From Anthonomus grandis grandis (Eukaryota; Arthropoda; Insecta; Coleoptera; Curculionidae): a stretch of 64,000 bases of DNA. This document shows, in pieces, positions 41,931 to 54,981 of this stretch. Numbering within the stretch: position 1 is the stretch's first letter; the number at the start of each line of letters is the position of its first letter. The notes under the pieces were generated by a model, which saw nothing but the letters and a program-made list of their open reading frames with translations, had not been told where the DNA came from and did not search any database. The DNA lies in contig NC_065557.1 of the NCBI RefSeq assembly GCF_022605725.1, positions 806,001 to 870,000 on the forward strand. Direction: 5' to 3'. The position numbers were made by a program, and so were the translations under genes.

Positions 41931-43540
41931 GTTTTTTATTCGGATAATAAAACTTTTAGGGCATATAATCCTAAATATAACTTGATTACTTCAATTACGA
42001 TAATTTCAATAATTTTCCCAAAAAATCCACGTTTAATAACAGGACAAGATAGCCCGCATCAATGAATAATTATATAACCATAATCCTAACGAAATAACAC
42101 GAAAAAAAAAAGCGTATTATTTTAAAAAACTCGAACAACATTATCGCTCTAATAAATTGGAGGCGATAATTCATCTTTTAAACTTTGACACGGATTGCAC
42201 CAACACACTGATACCCATTGTGTAAAATTGCATGTTAATCTCCAGTATAATTGTTCTTTTTTTTTTTGTTTTTAATTAATTATAATTTATATTGGCGATA
42301 ATGGGGTTTTTATAGAAGGGAGGTCATTACTAATTCATTGGTGCAATTTACTTACGAAAAAATGAAAAAACACATTGAAAAGGTAAAAAGTGATTCATAT
42401 CGACATATTGTCCGCCATATTGGACTTAATTTTACTGCCTTATTTATTTATTTATTAAGTGACCTTACACTTATTTAGTCTTCCCTGGGTCAACTATTCG
42501 CTAGTTTTTTCCCACTTTAAGTGGCGATTTATCGCTATCACGAATTTCGTATGTAACGATAACGTGAAAAACTAGGTCAGTTTTAATAATTTTTTTTTTG
42601 TCAATTTTAATCCGAATTATTGACTAATTCGCGGACCCCGGTTACATCGTTTTAGGTTACGGAACTTTTGGGTCAAAACGATAAAAAGTTTGACCTTCTA
42701 AATCACTTCCAATAATCGTCAATTATTTTATTCCTAGAACAATAATCCTCCCATAATTTAACTAATAATCACCCGTTTCGCCTATGGTGGCCATCTGGCA
42801 GCCCGGGTATTTGCTGACGCAGTCGAATTCGCATATTTTAGTTCACATCTGATATAATTTCGATTACCCACGATCGGTGCGATTCATGGGAAATCTTTGT
42901 ACGGAAAATTATGTTTTTTTTAATAATAATGAGGCATGAATTGAGGAGCAATAATGAGCAACAAATTGAGGAATGAGAGGTCTACACTAGCATTGCAACG
43001 TGTATAGGTGGATAAAAAGAAGGACGATCTAAGGATTCTCATCAGAAGCAACTCAATTAGGGTACTCCAAGCACCTCTTCCAGATATTTCGGAATAGAAA
43101 CAAACCTGGAAACCTCACTAAGCGTGAGATTTTTAAAGTAATTTCTATGGAAGGATCACTAGTGATCCTGTCCTGGACCACCTGGATTAAGAGAATTTAA
43201 TAAATCTTAAGATAAACTTCTCCTCCCGTTAAACCAAATAAAACCAATTGGGCTCGAGGAGGTAATTTTCTTGCCCAGCGAGTCCCGATCGTCACATTAT
43301 ACCAATTATCCGAAGAAACCGTACGAACGCGAATTTCGGTTGATTGCACTCGCGTATCAACTTGTTTATTCTCGGTAAAAAAGGGGCGAGTTTATATTTA
43401 GAAACGGTTATTTTCCGAAAATCGCCCTTTTAATGATGCTCGGTTTCACTTGATTTTTTTTTTTCGCATTTTAGGGCGTAAACACCGAATATTCGAGAAA
43501 ATACACTTTTGATGACAGTTACTTCACGGGTCATCATCTG
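41930..43540. other. Unique island between satellite blocks
   Basis: Non-repetitive intron-like or intergenic DNA without a supported coding frame. Includes a 16-bp perfect palindrome GGATCACTAGTGATCC near 43154 and two GC-richer stretches (42.64-42.9 and 43.2-43.4 kb). Confidence 0.4.
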
Positions 43541-44640
43541 GTTTAAATCTGGATAACTGGAAAAATATTTGTCAAAGACCTTTGGACCCTAAATATAATT
43601 TTTAGGGAATTTAATTTTAAATTCATTGTAATTAGTTCCATTGAAATTGCTCTATTAGTTTTTGAGAAAATCTGCTTTGACTGACAATGCCTTAATAAAA
43701 ACTTTATGGGAGATCTAATTTAAGTCTGGATAACTGGAAAAGTATTGATCTGAAACTTTTGGATCCCAAACATCATTTTTAGAGAATTTAGTTTTAAATT
43801 TATTGCAATTGGTTTCAATGAGATCGCTTTAGTAGGTTTTGAGGAAATCCACTTTGAGCGTCAGTGGCTTTGGTATGGGTCATCATCTGGTTTAAGTCTG
43901 GATAATTGGAAAAGTATTGGTCTAAGAGTTTTGGACCTTCAACATCATTTTTTGGTACTTTTATTTCAAACCTTTTCCAATTGGTTCCGTTGAGATCGCT
44001 CAAGTGGTTTTTGAGAAAATTCGCTTTGAATCACAATGCCTTTAATAAAAAGGCAAACGACTTCATGGATCGTCATCATCTAGTTTAAGTCTGGATAACT
44101 GGCAAAGTATTGGTCTCTAAATAACATTTTTAAGGAATTTAATGCCAAGTTCATTGCAATTTTTTCCATTGAAATCGTTTCAATAATTTTTGAAAAAATC
44201 CACTTTGAATGACAGTGACGTTGGTAAAAAGGCAAATGACGTCATGGACCACCATCTGGTTCAAGTTCCGATAACTGGAAAACTATTGCTCTGAGAGCTT
44301 TGGACCCTAAACAACATTTTTAGGAAATTTTATTCTTAATTCATTGCAATTGGTTTCATTGAGATCCCTCTAGTGGTTTTTAGGAAAATCCATTTTGAAT
44401 GTGCAAAGTGCAAGTGACCTCATCTGGTTTAAATCTGGATAACTAGACAACTCGTGATCAAAGACCAATGGACATCAAATTTCAGTTAGGGAATTTAATT
44501 TAAAATCTGTTCCACTTTCAAAAATCCACTTTGAATGATAGTGATAACTGGAAAACTATTGGTCTAAGAGTTTTGAACCTTAATCATTATTTTCAAATAA
44601 TTTAATGCTAGATCCATTAAAATTGGTTCCGTTAAGGACG
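43540..44640 (-). repeat. ~184-bp satellite superfamily, minus orientation (about 6 units)
   Basis: Units read on the plus strand as TCTGGATAACTGGAAAAGTA, TTGGACCCTAAA, TTTAGGGAATTTAATTTTAA and TTTTTGAGAAAATCCACTTT. These are the reverse complement of the block that starts at 45.6 kb. Confidence 0.75.
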
Positions 44641-45620
44641 CTTCAAAAAAAAAACAAAGTTACACTCGCCTCATTTACACCATTAACTATAAATCGTGAC
44701 AAGACTCAAAGCAATGGTAAAACAGTGCCCTGCAATCAAAAAGAATGGGCATAAAGAGTTAATTAACGATCAAATTAAATGCCCCGGAACATATTTCAAA
44801 GCATTAACGTCCTGGACGCACCCACGTTAACGTTGTAAATCATTTTCGGAAGAGAGACCCCGCATCAGGTTTTCCCGTCATAATTCACACCGAAAGTCTG
44901 TGGTGAGCGTCGGTTTTTTTTTTGGCACTTTGACTCACTACGACGATATTCCCGTCTGGATAACCTGGACGGCCGCCCAAGGACAACCGGACGCGTCCCA
45001 ATTGGTCCAAATGTTATTCTATTCCTATACGACGACTGATTAATCGGTTCTCATAGTTGACCGGCGGATCTCATAGGTTTGGTCCTTCGAACCGGAATTT
45101 TCAGCTTTTATCTCGAGAAACGTATCTTATTGTGTCGTTAATCGGCCAGACTTATGATGATTTAACTTTCAAAGAACCTTTTCGCCGCCACGAAGAAGAA
45201 GTACCCGAGTTGACCCACGTAGACGATTTTAAACCGATTCTCTCTCTGTTGCTAAGGCCGAACTTAGAGTTAAATGAGTTTAGTTGAAAAGATGCGTTTC
45301 ATTGGTGCATATGATTACAATACGGCCCAGGCCGGGACGGGCTCTGCACTTGCAGTGTGTCGTCAGGCAATAATGTCCTTCGGTCGGTAATTACACTTAA
45401 GGAAAACGATTTAAAACGCACGTAGCCACCACCGGTTTCTAAGAATTATGTATGGCCCGCTTAGCAACCGGATTAGACCTTTGACATGTGCGGACTGTCA
45501 ACGGATCCCTAATTGATCGATCAAGGTCGACGCACCACATTCAAGTGTCATTCGCATTAAGTCAATTTATGAAATAGATAATGATTTATTGAGGATGTAA
45601 TAATTTTGTCGCCATTTAAT
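44640..45620. other. Unique GC-richer island at a satellite orientation switch
   Basis: Complex sequence without repeats or a recognised gene. The 76-codon frame at 45057-45287 has no family similarity. The position exactly between oppositely oriented satellite blocks is notable. Confidence 0.4.
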
Positions 45621-48600
45621 TTGGTGCCATTCATTTTCTCAAAAACTATTAAAAGGATTTTAAAAAGTATATTAAGGGTTCAAAAGTCTTCGACTAATAC
45701 TTTTCCAGTTATACAGAGTTAAACCAGTTGATGAGCCTAGCCGGCACATGCCTTTTTATCCAAGTCGTTGTCATTTAAAGTGGATTTTTTTAAAAACTTC
45801 TAAAGCAATTTCAATGGAACTAATTGTAATAAATTAGGTATTAAATTTTCTTAAAATGGTATTTAGAGTCCGAAGGTCTCAGATCAATACTTTTCCATTT
45901 ATCCACACTTTAACTAGATGATGACCCGTGACGTCACTTGCCTTTTTATCGAAGTCACTTTCATTCCAAGTGATTTTCTCAAAAACTACTAAAGCGATCT
46001 CAATGGAACCAACTGCAATGAATTTAGAATTAAATTCCTTAAAAATGACATTTAGAGTTCAAAGCTTTTAGACAGTTACTTTTCCAGTAATCCAGATTTA
46101 AACCAGCCAATAACCTATGACGACGCATGTCTTTTTACTGAAGTCATTGTCATTTGAAGTGGATTATCTCCAAAACTACTGAAGCAATCTCAGTGGAACC
46201 AACTGCAATGAATTTAGAATTAAATTCCTTAAAAATGATATTCAGAGTCTAAAGCTCTCAGACCAATAATTTTCCAGTTAACCAGGCTCAATGATAATCC
46301 TTGAAGTGATTGGTCTTTTTTCAAAAAACACGTGTCGTTCAAAGTGGGTTTTCTCAAAAACTACTAAAGCGATCTCAATGTAACCAACTGCAGTGAATTT
46401 AGAATTAAATTCCTTAAAAATGATATTCAGAGTCTAAAGCTCTCTGACCAATAATTTTCCAGTTAACCAGGCTCAATGATGATCTCTGAAGTGATTGGTC
46501 GTTTTTCCAAAAACACGTGTCATTCGAAGTGGATTTTCTCAAAAACTTATAAAGCGATCTCAATGTAACCAACTGCAGTAAATTTAGAATTAAATTTCTT
46601 AAAAATGATATTTAGAGTCTAAAGCTCTCTGACCAATAATTTTCCACTCAACCAGGCTCAATGATGATCTCTGAAGTGATTGGTCGTTTTTCCAAAAACA
46701 CGTGTCATTCAAAGTGGGTTTTCTCAAAAACTACTAAAGCGATCTCAATGTAACCAACTGCAATGAATTTAGAATTAAATTCCTTAAAAATGATGTTCAG
46801 AGTCTAAAGCTTTCAGACCAAAAATTTTCCAGTTAACCAGGCTCAATGATGATCCTTGAAGTGATTTGTCTTTTTTCCAAAAACACGTGTCATTCAAAGT
46901 GGGTTTTCTCAAAAACTATTAAATCAATCTCAATAGAACTAATTGCAATGAATTTATAATTAAATTCCTTAAAAATGATATTTAGAGTCCAAAGCTCTCA
47001 GATGATTACTTTTCCAGTTATCCAGATTTAAACCAGCCATTAACCTTTGACGACGCATGTCTTTTTATTAAAGCCATTGTCATTTAAAGTCGATTTTCTC
47101 AAAACCTACTAGAGCGATCTCAATGGAACCAATTGCAATGAATTTAGAATTAAATTTCTTAAAAATGATATTCAGAGTCTAAAGCTTTCAGACCAAAAAT
47201 TTTCCAGTTAACCAGGCTCAATGATGATCCTTGAAGTGATTTGTCTTTTTTCCAAAAACACGTGTCATTCAAAGTGGGTTTTCTCAAAAACTATTAAATC
47301 AATCTCAATAGAACTAATTGCAATGAATTTATAATTAAATTCCTTAAAAATGATATTTAGAGTCCAAAGCTCTCAGACGATTACTTTTCCAGTAATTTAG
47401 ATTTAAACAAGCTAATAACCTATGACGGCGCATGTCTTTTTACTGATGCCATTGTCTTTTAAAGTGGTTTTTCTCAAAAACTACTAAAGCGATCTCAATG
47501 TAACCAATTGCAATGAATTTAGAATTAAATTCCTTAAAAATGACATTTAGAGTTCAAAGCTCTTAGGCAGTTGCTTTTCCAGTAATCCAGGTTTAAACCA
47601 GTCATTAACCGTTGACGGCGCATGTCCTTTTACTGAAGCCATTGTCATTTAAAGTCGATTTTCTCAAAAACTACTAGAGCGATATCAGTGGAACCAACTG
47701 CAATGAATTTAGAATTAAAATCCTTAAATATGATATTCAGAGTCTAAAGGTCCAATAATTTTCCAGTTAACCACACTCAATGATGATTTTTGAAGTGATT
47801 TGTCTTTTTTCAAAAAACACCTGTTATTCAAAGTGGATTTTCTCAAAAACTACTAAAGCGATTTCAATGTAACCAACTGCAGTGAATTTAGAATTAAATT
47901 CCTTAAAAATGATATTCAGAGTCTAAAGCTCTCTGACCAATAATTTTCCACTTAACCAGGCTCAATGATGATCTCTGAAGTGATTGGTCGTTTTTCCAAA
48001 AACACGTGTCATTCGAAGTGGATTTTCTCAAAAACTTCTAAAGCGATCTCAATGTAACCAACTGCAGTGAATTTAGATTTAAATTCCTTAAAAATGATAT
48101 TTAGAGTCCAAAGCTCTCAGGCAATTACTTTTCAGGTTATCCAGATTTAAACCAGCCATTAACCTTTGACGACGCATGTCTTTTTACTAAAGCCATTGTC
48201 ATTTAAAGTCGATTTTCTCAAAACCTACTAGAGCGATCTCAATGGAACCAATTGCAATGAAATTTAGAATTACATTTCTTAAAAATGACATTTAGAGTTC
48301 AAAGCTCTTAGACAGTTACTTTTCCAGTAATCTAGATTTAAACAAGCTAATAACCTATGACGGCGCATGTCTTTTTACTGAAGTCATTGTCATTTAAAGT
48401 GGATTATCTCCAAAACTACTGAAGCAATCTCAGTGGAACCAACTGCAATGAATTTAGAATTAAATTCCTTAAAAATGATATTCAGAGTCTAAAGCTCTCA
48501 GACCAATAATTTTCCAGTTAACTAGGCTCAATGATAATCCTTGAAGTGATTGGTCTTTTTTCAAAAAACACGTGTCATTCAAAGTGGGTTTTCTCAAAAA

Positions 48601-49180
48601 CTACTAAAGCGATCTCAATGGAACCAACTGCAATGAATTTAGAATTAAATTCCTTAAAAACGTTATTTTGAGTCCAAAGCTCTCAGACAGTTACTTTTCC
48701 AGTTATCCGGATTTAAACCAGCCAATAACCTATGACGACGCATGTCTTTTTACTGAAGCCATTTAAAGTCGATTTTCTCAAAAACTACTAAAGCGATCTC
48801 AATGGAACCAATTGCAATGAATTTAGAATTAAATTTCTTAAAAATGATATTCAGAGTCTAAAGCTTTCATACCAAAAATTTTCCAGTTAACCAGGCTCAA
48901 TGATGATCCTTAAAGTGATTTGTCTTTTTTCCAAAAACACGTGTCATTCAAAGTGTGTTTTTTCAAAAACTATTAAATCAATCTCAATAGAACCAATTGC
49001 AATGAATTTAGAATTAAATTCCTAAAAAATAATATTTAGAGTCCAAAGCAAGAGACCAATACTTTTCCAGTTATCCACATTTAAATCAGCTAATAACTTA
49101 TGACGACTCAGGTCTTTTAAGTGAAGCCACTGTCATTCAAAACGAATTTTCTCCCTAAAAATGGTACTTAGGGTCCCAAA
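45620..49180 (+). repeat. ~184-bp satellite, second subfamily (about 19 units), plus orientation
   Basis: Two interspersed unit types share TTTCTCAAAAACTACTAAAG, CGATCTCAATGGAACCAACT, GCAATGAATTTAGAATTAAA and TTCCTTAAAAATGATATT. Type A continues with CCAGGCTCAATGATGATC and AAACACGTGTCATTC. Type B continues with TCCAGATTTAAACCAGCC and GACGACGCATGTCTTTTTAC. It is homologous to, but distinct from, the 29-42 kb subfamily. Confidence 0.85.
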
Positions 49181-50383
49181 ACCTCCAATCGTGACCTATC
49201 GCGTTATCTTCATTCAAGTGACTTAATGTACCTCGAGGAGTTAAAAACGTCGAATAAACTCACAAACGATAGTACGGTATTCGTTCCTTAAAAGAGGTTA
49301 TTCACCAATAAAAACCCCGTGAACGTTCCATTTCACTTGACAGTAGGAATTTTGTTTACCGAATAAATCCTTGAACTTGGACGGTAGGGGGAGATCCCAA
49401 AAAAACAACTCGACACACCTCCAATAGTGCGTAAAACAATCCGTGGCATCAGTGTAATCATAATAATGAAATTATTTATGTTTTATCTACGTCACTTGAC
49501 CACGTTTACACGGACGCCTTTTGGACATAATTATATTAATCGAACGCATCCATACTATCTACACTAATACCTGTTAAGCGCCTATCATCCAAATACAAAT
49601 GAGTTCGCATTAAGGTTTCGTGTAAACGCTAATTCGATTCATTTCTTAGATTTAATTACCTTCAGGATTTATGTGGGTTGCGACGTGTAAACGCGATAAC
49701 AGGAAAATCATCTCAATTGATCTGTTTACTACTACTGCGAGTTGTTTTTCAATACGGTCAGGGGTTTTCATTCATTAATAAAATGACGGTGAGATATGAA
49801 TGGGTGGAAGGGTTTTACGGGACACCCCGTATATATTTGGTTCCCTGACCGCGATAATTTATTTAACCATAAACATTAAACATTGATTTTTTTCTCAAAA
49901 TCAAAAATATTTTTGGCACGATTATCTATAAACCCAAATAAACAGCGATTAAGAGGAGAATTTTTTCGAAAAGTTTATTATGTCATCGCGTCGATTTAGT
50001 TGTAATCGCCGCCGCTTATTCGCGAACACATTTGCATTAAACGAAATTAATTGCGGCGATTCCGAGTTAATTAGTAATTCCTGGAGCTGCCCGCTCTTTC
50101 ACTCTAACGTGGGTTTTTTTTTCTTTTAGTTTATGAAAGTTGTCACGTATGCCCAAGGTCGAGTCGTGTCGACTTAATCGAGAAAAAAGCGTACATGCCG
50201 CTGACGTTAATAATATCCTTGGTAAATCGACAGAAATTAATTTTCAATTAAATGTTTCCGATATGTCCTAGTTGCCTACGGTCTTTAGGTCTTCGTTAAT
50301 TATTACGTTTCTATTTTTAACTTTAAGGAAACTTTCGATGGTATCGTAACACTGATTTAACATTAACTGCGTTAAATTCAAAT
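49180..50383. other. Unique non-coding region
   Basis: No coding frame supported. A GGGACACCCCGTATAT phrase near 49820 resembles the end of a DNA transposon, without a partner. Otherwise moderately complex intergenic or intronic DNA. Confidence 0.4.
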
Positions 50384-50624
50384 TAATAATAATAATATAA
50401 TAAATGTCTTTTATTATTCAAATTCATTACAAACTTGATGCAAAAAAAAAAACAAAGTACCTGAACCTGGCCCAGTCTAGCTTTATATAGCTACTCCACT
50501 GAACCAGATCAGGGTGTATTTGAAGTAACATTATAACAACATGTTATATGTAAAGAAATATTCCCAATTATAATATAACACAAAAAAAGTTTTCTTCTAT
50601 AAAAAACAGCAAATTTGATACATA

Positions 50625-51872
50625 TTAAATAGTAAGAGAATTGTTTTGAATATTCATAAGAACAATTTTATATTTCCTCCTAAATTTATCTGCACGAAGG
50701 TCAACAAATTCTGCAGGTATTTTATTGTAGCACTGAACAGCATTGTAAGAAAACGATCGCTGAAACATAGCACTCCTATGGACCGGCATGGTTAATTTAT
50801 TTCTAGCTCTAACATTTACCCCGTGTACATTTGCTCTAAACAACAACAATCGATTCCTTATAGTCGCAGGTGCCTTTGGGCTGCTAATGATTTTTATCAA
50901 AAAAGTGGAAAAATTAAGAATTCTACGATTGTCCATTTTAAGCCAGTTAATTGTTTTATAATATTGCGAAATATGATCATACTTACGTAAGCCATAAACC
51001 AATCTGATACAGGCATTTTGAATTTTTTGTATGCGCATTTTACAATCATTATCTAAGCAAGAACCATAAACATAATCACAGTAGTTAAAATTAGAGAGCA
51101 CCATGGCCTCACATAGGCTGCGTTTAAGACTTAGATTAAAAATATCTCTATTACTATATAAGAGTTTTAAAGCTACAAACGATTTTTGAACAATTTTTTT
51201 AACATGCTCCCTGAATCTCAACTTACTGTCCATCACAATGCCTAAATTTTTGGCAGTTTCAACAACCGAAAGCTTAGAGCCCTCCACATGAACATTTATT
51301 ACACTTTTAATATTTGTAATTTTATTTGTATTTCCAAAAACCATAAAACAAGACTTTGAGAAATTTAATTTTAAATTATGTTTTTTAGACAATTGATTTA
51401 TTATATTTAAGTCATTTTTTATACCAATCTCCGCTTCTTTAAGATTATCAGGTTTGAAAGTTGTATATATCTGCGTATCATCAGCAAACGCTTGCACCTT
51501 GCAAACTTTTAAGGACTTAAGAATGTCTGCTGTATATATAAGGAAAAGCAGAGGTCCCAGGACAGAACCCTGGGGCACTCCAGACAAAATGTGAGCCTGA
51601 TTAGAATAAGAATTATTTGTAAATATTGTCTGAAATCTATTATTCAAATAAGACTCAATTAACTGTATAGACTCCATTGAAAAGCCATAATATTTAAGCT
51701 TAGCTAGTAAAAGGGCATGATTTATTGTATCGAACGCCTTAGAGAAATCTAAAAGCACCAGAACATCAATCTGTTGCTTATCAATAGCGTCCATTATATC
51801 ATCCACTACGTTTAGTAGAGCTACAGAGGTACCAAAGTTCTCCCTAAAGCCACATTGCGTAGCCGGAATAAT
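50625..51872 (-). pseudogene. Element A ORF2, C-terminal half of reverse transcriptase
   Basis: Starts after the insertion junction at IPATQCGFRENFG and continues VLVLLDFSKAFDTINH, LSGVPQGSVLGPLLFLIYT, and the catalytic FADDTQIY. Thumb and C-terminal motifs follow, NLGIVMDSKLRFREH and NFNYCDYVYGSCLD, which are typical of the CR1/L2-related groups. The half itself is uninterrupted to its stop, so decay before the insertion was slight. The codons upstream of IPATQ belong to the inserted element's tail. Confidence 0.85.
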
Positions 51873-51876
51873 GTCA
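51869..51876. repeat. 8-bp target site duplication of element B, left copy
   Basis: TAATGTCA, repeated at 56137-56144. Together they bound the inserted LINE. Confidence 0.7.
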
Positions 51877-52054
51877 AAGTCAAAGTCAAAAATAGCTTTA
51901 TTGTTACGTAACATCATCTGTTGTTAACAAAGCATTATATAAAATCTTAAAGATAGTTGACAACATAATCTTTTACAAAAATATAAAAATTTTAACAATT
52001 CTTACATACATAGAATATAGAACACACCCAAAGAAAGGGTAGTAAGAATTCACA

Positions 52055-54981
52055 TTACGCTGCGCAAAACTCTTCATTTAAAAACTCGTCTACAGAATAA
52101 AATGCTTTAGCAAGCAAGAGTTTCTTTATATTTTTCCTACAACGTTTTTCACAATTTATTAGCCTTATATAAAGGGGTAGGTGGTTAAAAAGCCTTCTGC
52201 CCCCGTACACAAAAGAGGACTTAATCTGCTCACTTTTTGGGATAGGCAGAGGTAAAGAGAAGGTTGTTCGGAGATTGTAACCCGAGGAGGGGGGGCCAAG
52301 TTGATGGCGATATTTTTTGTGGATAAGACAAACAGTCTCTAAAATAAAAAGGCATGGCAATGTCAGGACAGAGTGTTTTAAAAATAATGGCCTACAGGGA
52401 CTACGAAAGGGAGCTGCACACATGTAGCGTATGGTTCTTTTTTGCAAAATAAATAGAGAGCTGAACAAATACTGAGAGCACACACCCCAAAACACAATAC
52501 CGTATCTCAGATAAGACTTTATAAGAGCATGGTAGGCAATTTTGGCCACATCAAGTCCCAGAGAATGTGTTATTACTCTAATAGCATAACAGTTGGATGA
52601 TAACTTCCCTAATAAAGAGGAGATATGATTTTCAAATTTTAATTGCTTATCAATCGTCAGGCCTAAAAATTTGCATGTTTCAGAAGGACTTATTGTTTCA
52701 TTTTGCAAAGTGACAGTTCCAAGGTTACATTTAAAAGTTAAAATATTAGTTTTAGAAATATTAAAAGTTAATCTATTAGATACACACCATGACTTTACAA
52801 GAATTAAATCTTCATCAACAATATTCCTTAATCTCTTGGTGTCAGTGTCATACCAAAGTAATGTTGTATCATCCGCAAAGATAGTAAATTTGCCCCTAAT
52901 TGAAATTTGAGAGATATCATTGACATATAGCAGGAACAATATTGGTCCAAGAACAGAACCCTGGGGTACACCAGCGTCCATATCCAGACGGGATGACATA
53001 TCATTGTCAAAGAATACCCTTTGTGTTCTTCCAGATAGGTAAGAACGAAACCAGTCGAGAGCAACTCCTCTGAATCCATAGGTTTCTAGCTTCTGTAGCA
53101 GTATTCTGTGAATTACACAGTCAAACGCCTTAGATAAGTCACAGAACACCGCCGCCGCACTCTCCCCAGCGTTCAACCCCATGTACAGACTCTCCAAAAA
53201 ATTGAAAATAGCATCAGATGTACCCAGTTTCGTCCGGAATCCAAATTGCTGATGGTTAAGAACATTATGCCGTTTCAGAAATTCCATCATCCTAGTTTTT
53301 ACCAATCTTTCTACAAGTTTGCCAAGCGTGGGAAGCAGGGCTATGGGTCTGAAATTTGATGGGTCATCATAGTTTCCACCCTTAAATAATGGTATAATCA
53401 AGGCATCCTTGAGTAAATGTGGAAAGGACCCACTTGAAAGTGAAACATTTAACACCTCAGCCAAAGAATCAAGGGTTGGTAGCGGTAGCGCTGTTAGGAC
53501 CTTTAGTGACAGCCCATCCCATCCAGAGGAGTTCTTATTTTTCATTGAGGATAGAGCTTCCATTATTTCACTAGAATCTGTTGGTCTAAAGAAAAATGTT
53601 TCAGGCACCTTAATGTTGTGTAAGTATGAGCGCGGATCTCCAACAGACTGAGGCAATAATATTGATAGACCCAAAGCAACACCCTGGAAAAAATGATTCA
53701 GTGTTTCGGCCGACACCGTGCTATTAGAAACAGAAGGGTTCCCATGTTCGCCACGTAAGTCATTAACAATTTTCCAAGACTCTCTAGACTTATTTCTTGA
53801 TTGGTTTATTTTACTTGAGTAGTATAAGTTTTTTGCCAATTTCACTGTATCACGGTAAATTTTGCGATATCTATTAAAGTAGGATATGAATTTGGAGTTG
53901 TCCAAGGCAAACTTTCTTATGGAGTGCAAACACCGAAGATTTTTACCAGAAACTAATAGACCCCTGCTATACCAGGGTCTTCTCCTTTTTTCCCTAATTG
54001 TCACCATGGGGAAAGTTGACTCAAAAACATCCACTAAAGTTGAATGGAAACTATCAAAAGGATCACCGTTGTTAAGTATGATACCATTCCAGTCTATTGA
54101 ATTACAACATTCTTTAAACTTACAGAAATTTTTTCTAGTGAACAACCTTCCGCACTTTTTTTTTCTTGAGGTACACTTTTTTTCACTTAGAAGAAAGGAA
54201 AATAATACGGCCTCATGATCAGACAACCCGGCATTTACAATTCTACATGCAACCTGCGTTTCACAGAGAGTAGAGCAAACATAATCTAAAAGTGATGCTG
54301 AATTAGCAGTGATGCGAGTAGGTTGGTCAACATGCAAACTTAAATTAAAAGATTTCAGCACTCTATGTATCGACAAATGATTGTTAGAGTTATTGCAGTC
54401 TAAAAAATTTACATTAATGTCACCTGTCAATATTAGTGATGCATTTACCGATATTTGGCTTAAAATGTTATATAATTTATCAATAAAACTACTAAAATTA
54501 CTCGAGGGTGACCTGTAAAGGCCTAAAATGTACAAATTTAATTCTTTAGAATAAACAATGCAAAATTCAAAAGTTTTTTCTTCCAGGAGATATTCAAACT
54601 TGGTTATATCAACAAAGTTATATCTTTCTAAAAACTTATTCTCTATCTCTTTATCAAAGTTCCACCATGATTATACTGAGTACGGGAATAGATGGATGCA
54701 AGAGCATAACTTTCTATAAAAAAAGATTCACCCTGTTTGAGCCAATGTTCAGTCAAAACAACAATGACAGGGTTATCTTCATATGCTAAAAATAAAGAGA
54801 GTTCATCAGATTTATTTCTGACTGACTGAATATTTAAAAGGGCTAAAGCAAAATGGACTCCCGACTGAGTTTGGCCTAAAAAAGTTTTGTTGTGTTCCAG
54901 AGGTCCACTATTCCATGTTATATCCATACAAGGTATAGTTTTTGATACTATTTTTAAGGCAGAGTGGTAGATATATATCAT
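52055..54981 (-). pseudogene. Element B ORF2: endonuclease and reverse transcriptase, one frameshift
   Basis: An AP-type endonuclease and reverse transcriptase in one polyprotein. The N-terminal part (54981-54643) has ALLNIQSVRNKSDELS and VLTEHWL, the Asn and Glu motifs of the nuclease. A single frameshift near 54643 leads into the other frame, which is open from about 54640 to 52055. It has YILGLYRSPSSNF, TGDINVNF, and GLSDHEAVLF (the SDH catalytic motif). RT motifs follow: FRPIALLPTLGKLVERL, FCDLSKAFDCV, GVPQGSVLGPILFLLYVND and FADDTTLLW. The protein runs to a complete C-terminus. One indel apart, this is intact, so the copy is young. The ATG at 54981 overlaps the ORF1 stop. Confidence 0.85.

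Noticed and set aside
45057..45287. 76-codon plus-strand frame
   Set aside because: No ATG context, splice partners or family similarity; kept only as part of a unique island.
29420..49180. CRISPR-like regular repeats
   Set aside because: The units are directly adjacent and fill the whole period, with no spacers between short repeats; this is satellite DNA in a eukaryote.
53886..54218. Plus-strand frame of 110 codons and others within 52.6-54.3 kb
   Set aside because: Antisense to the LINE reverse transcriptase.
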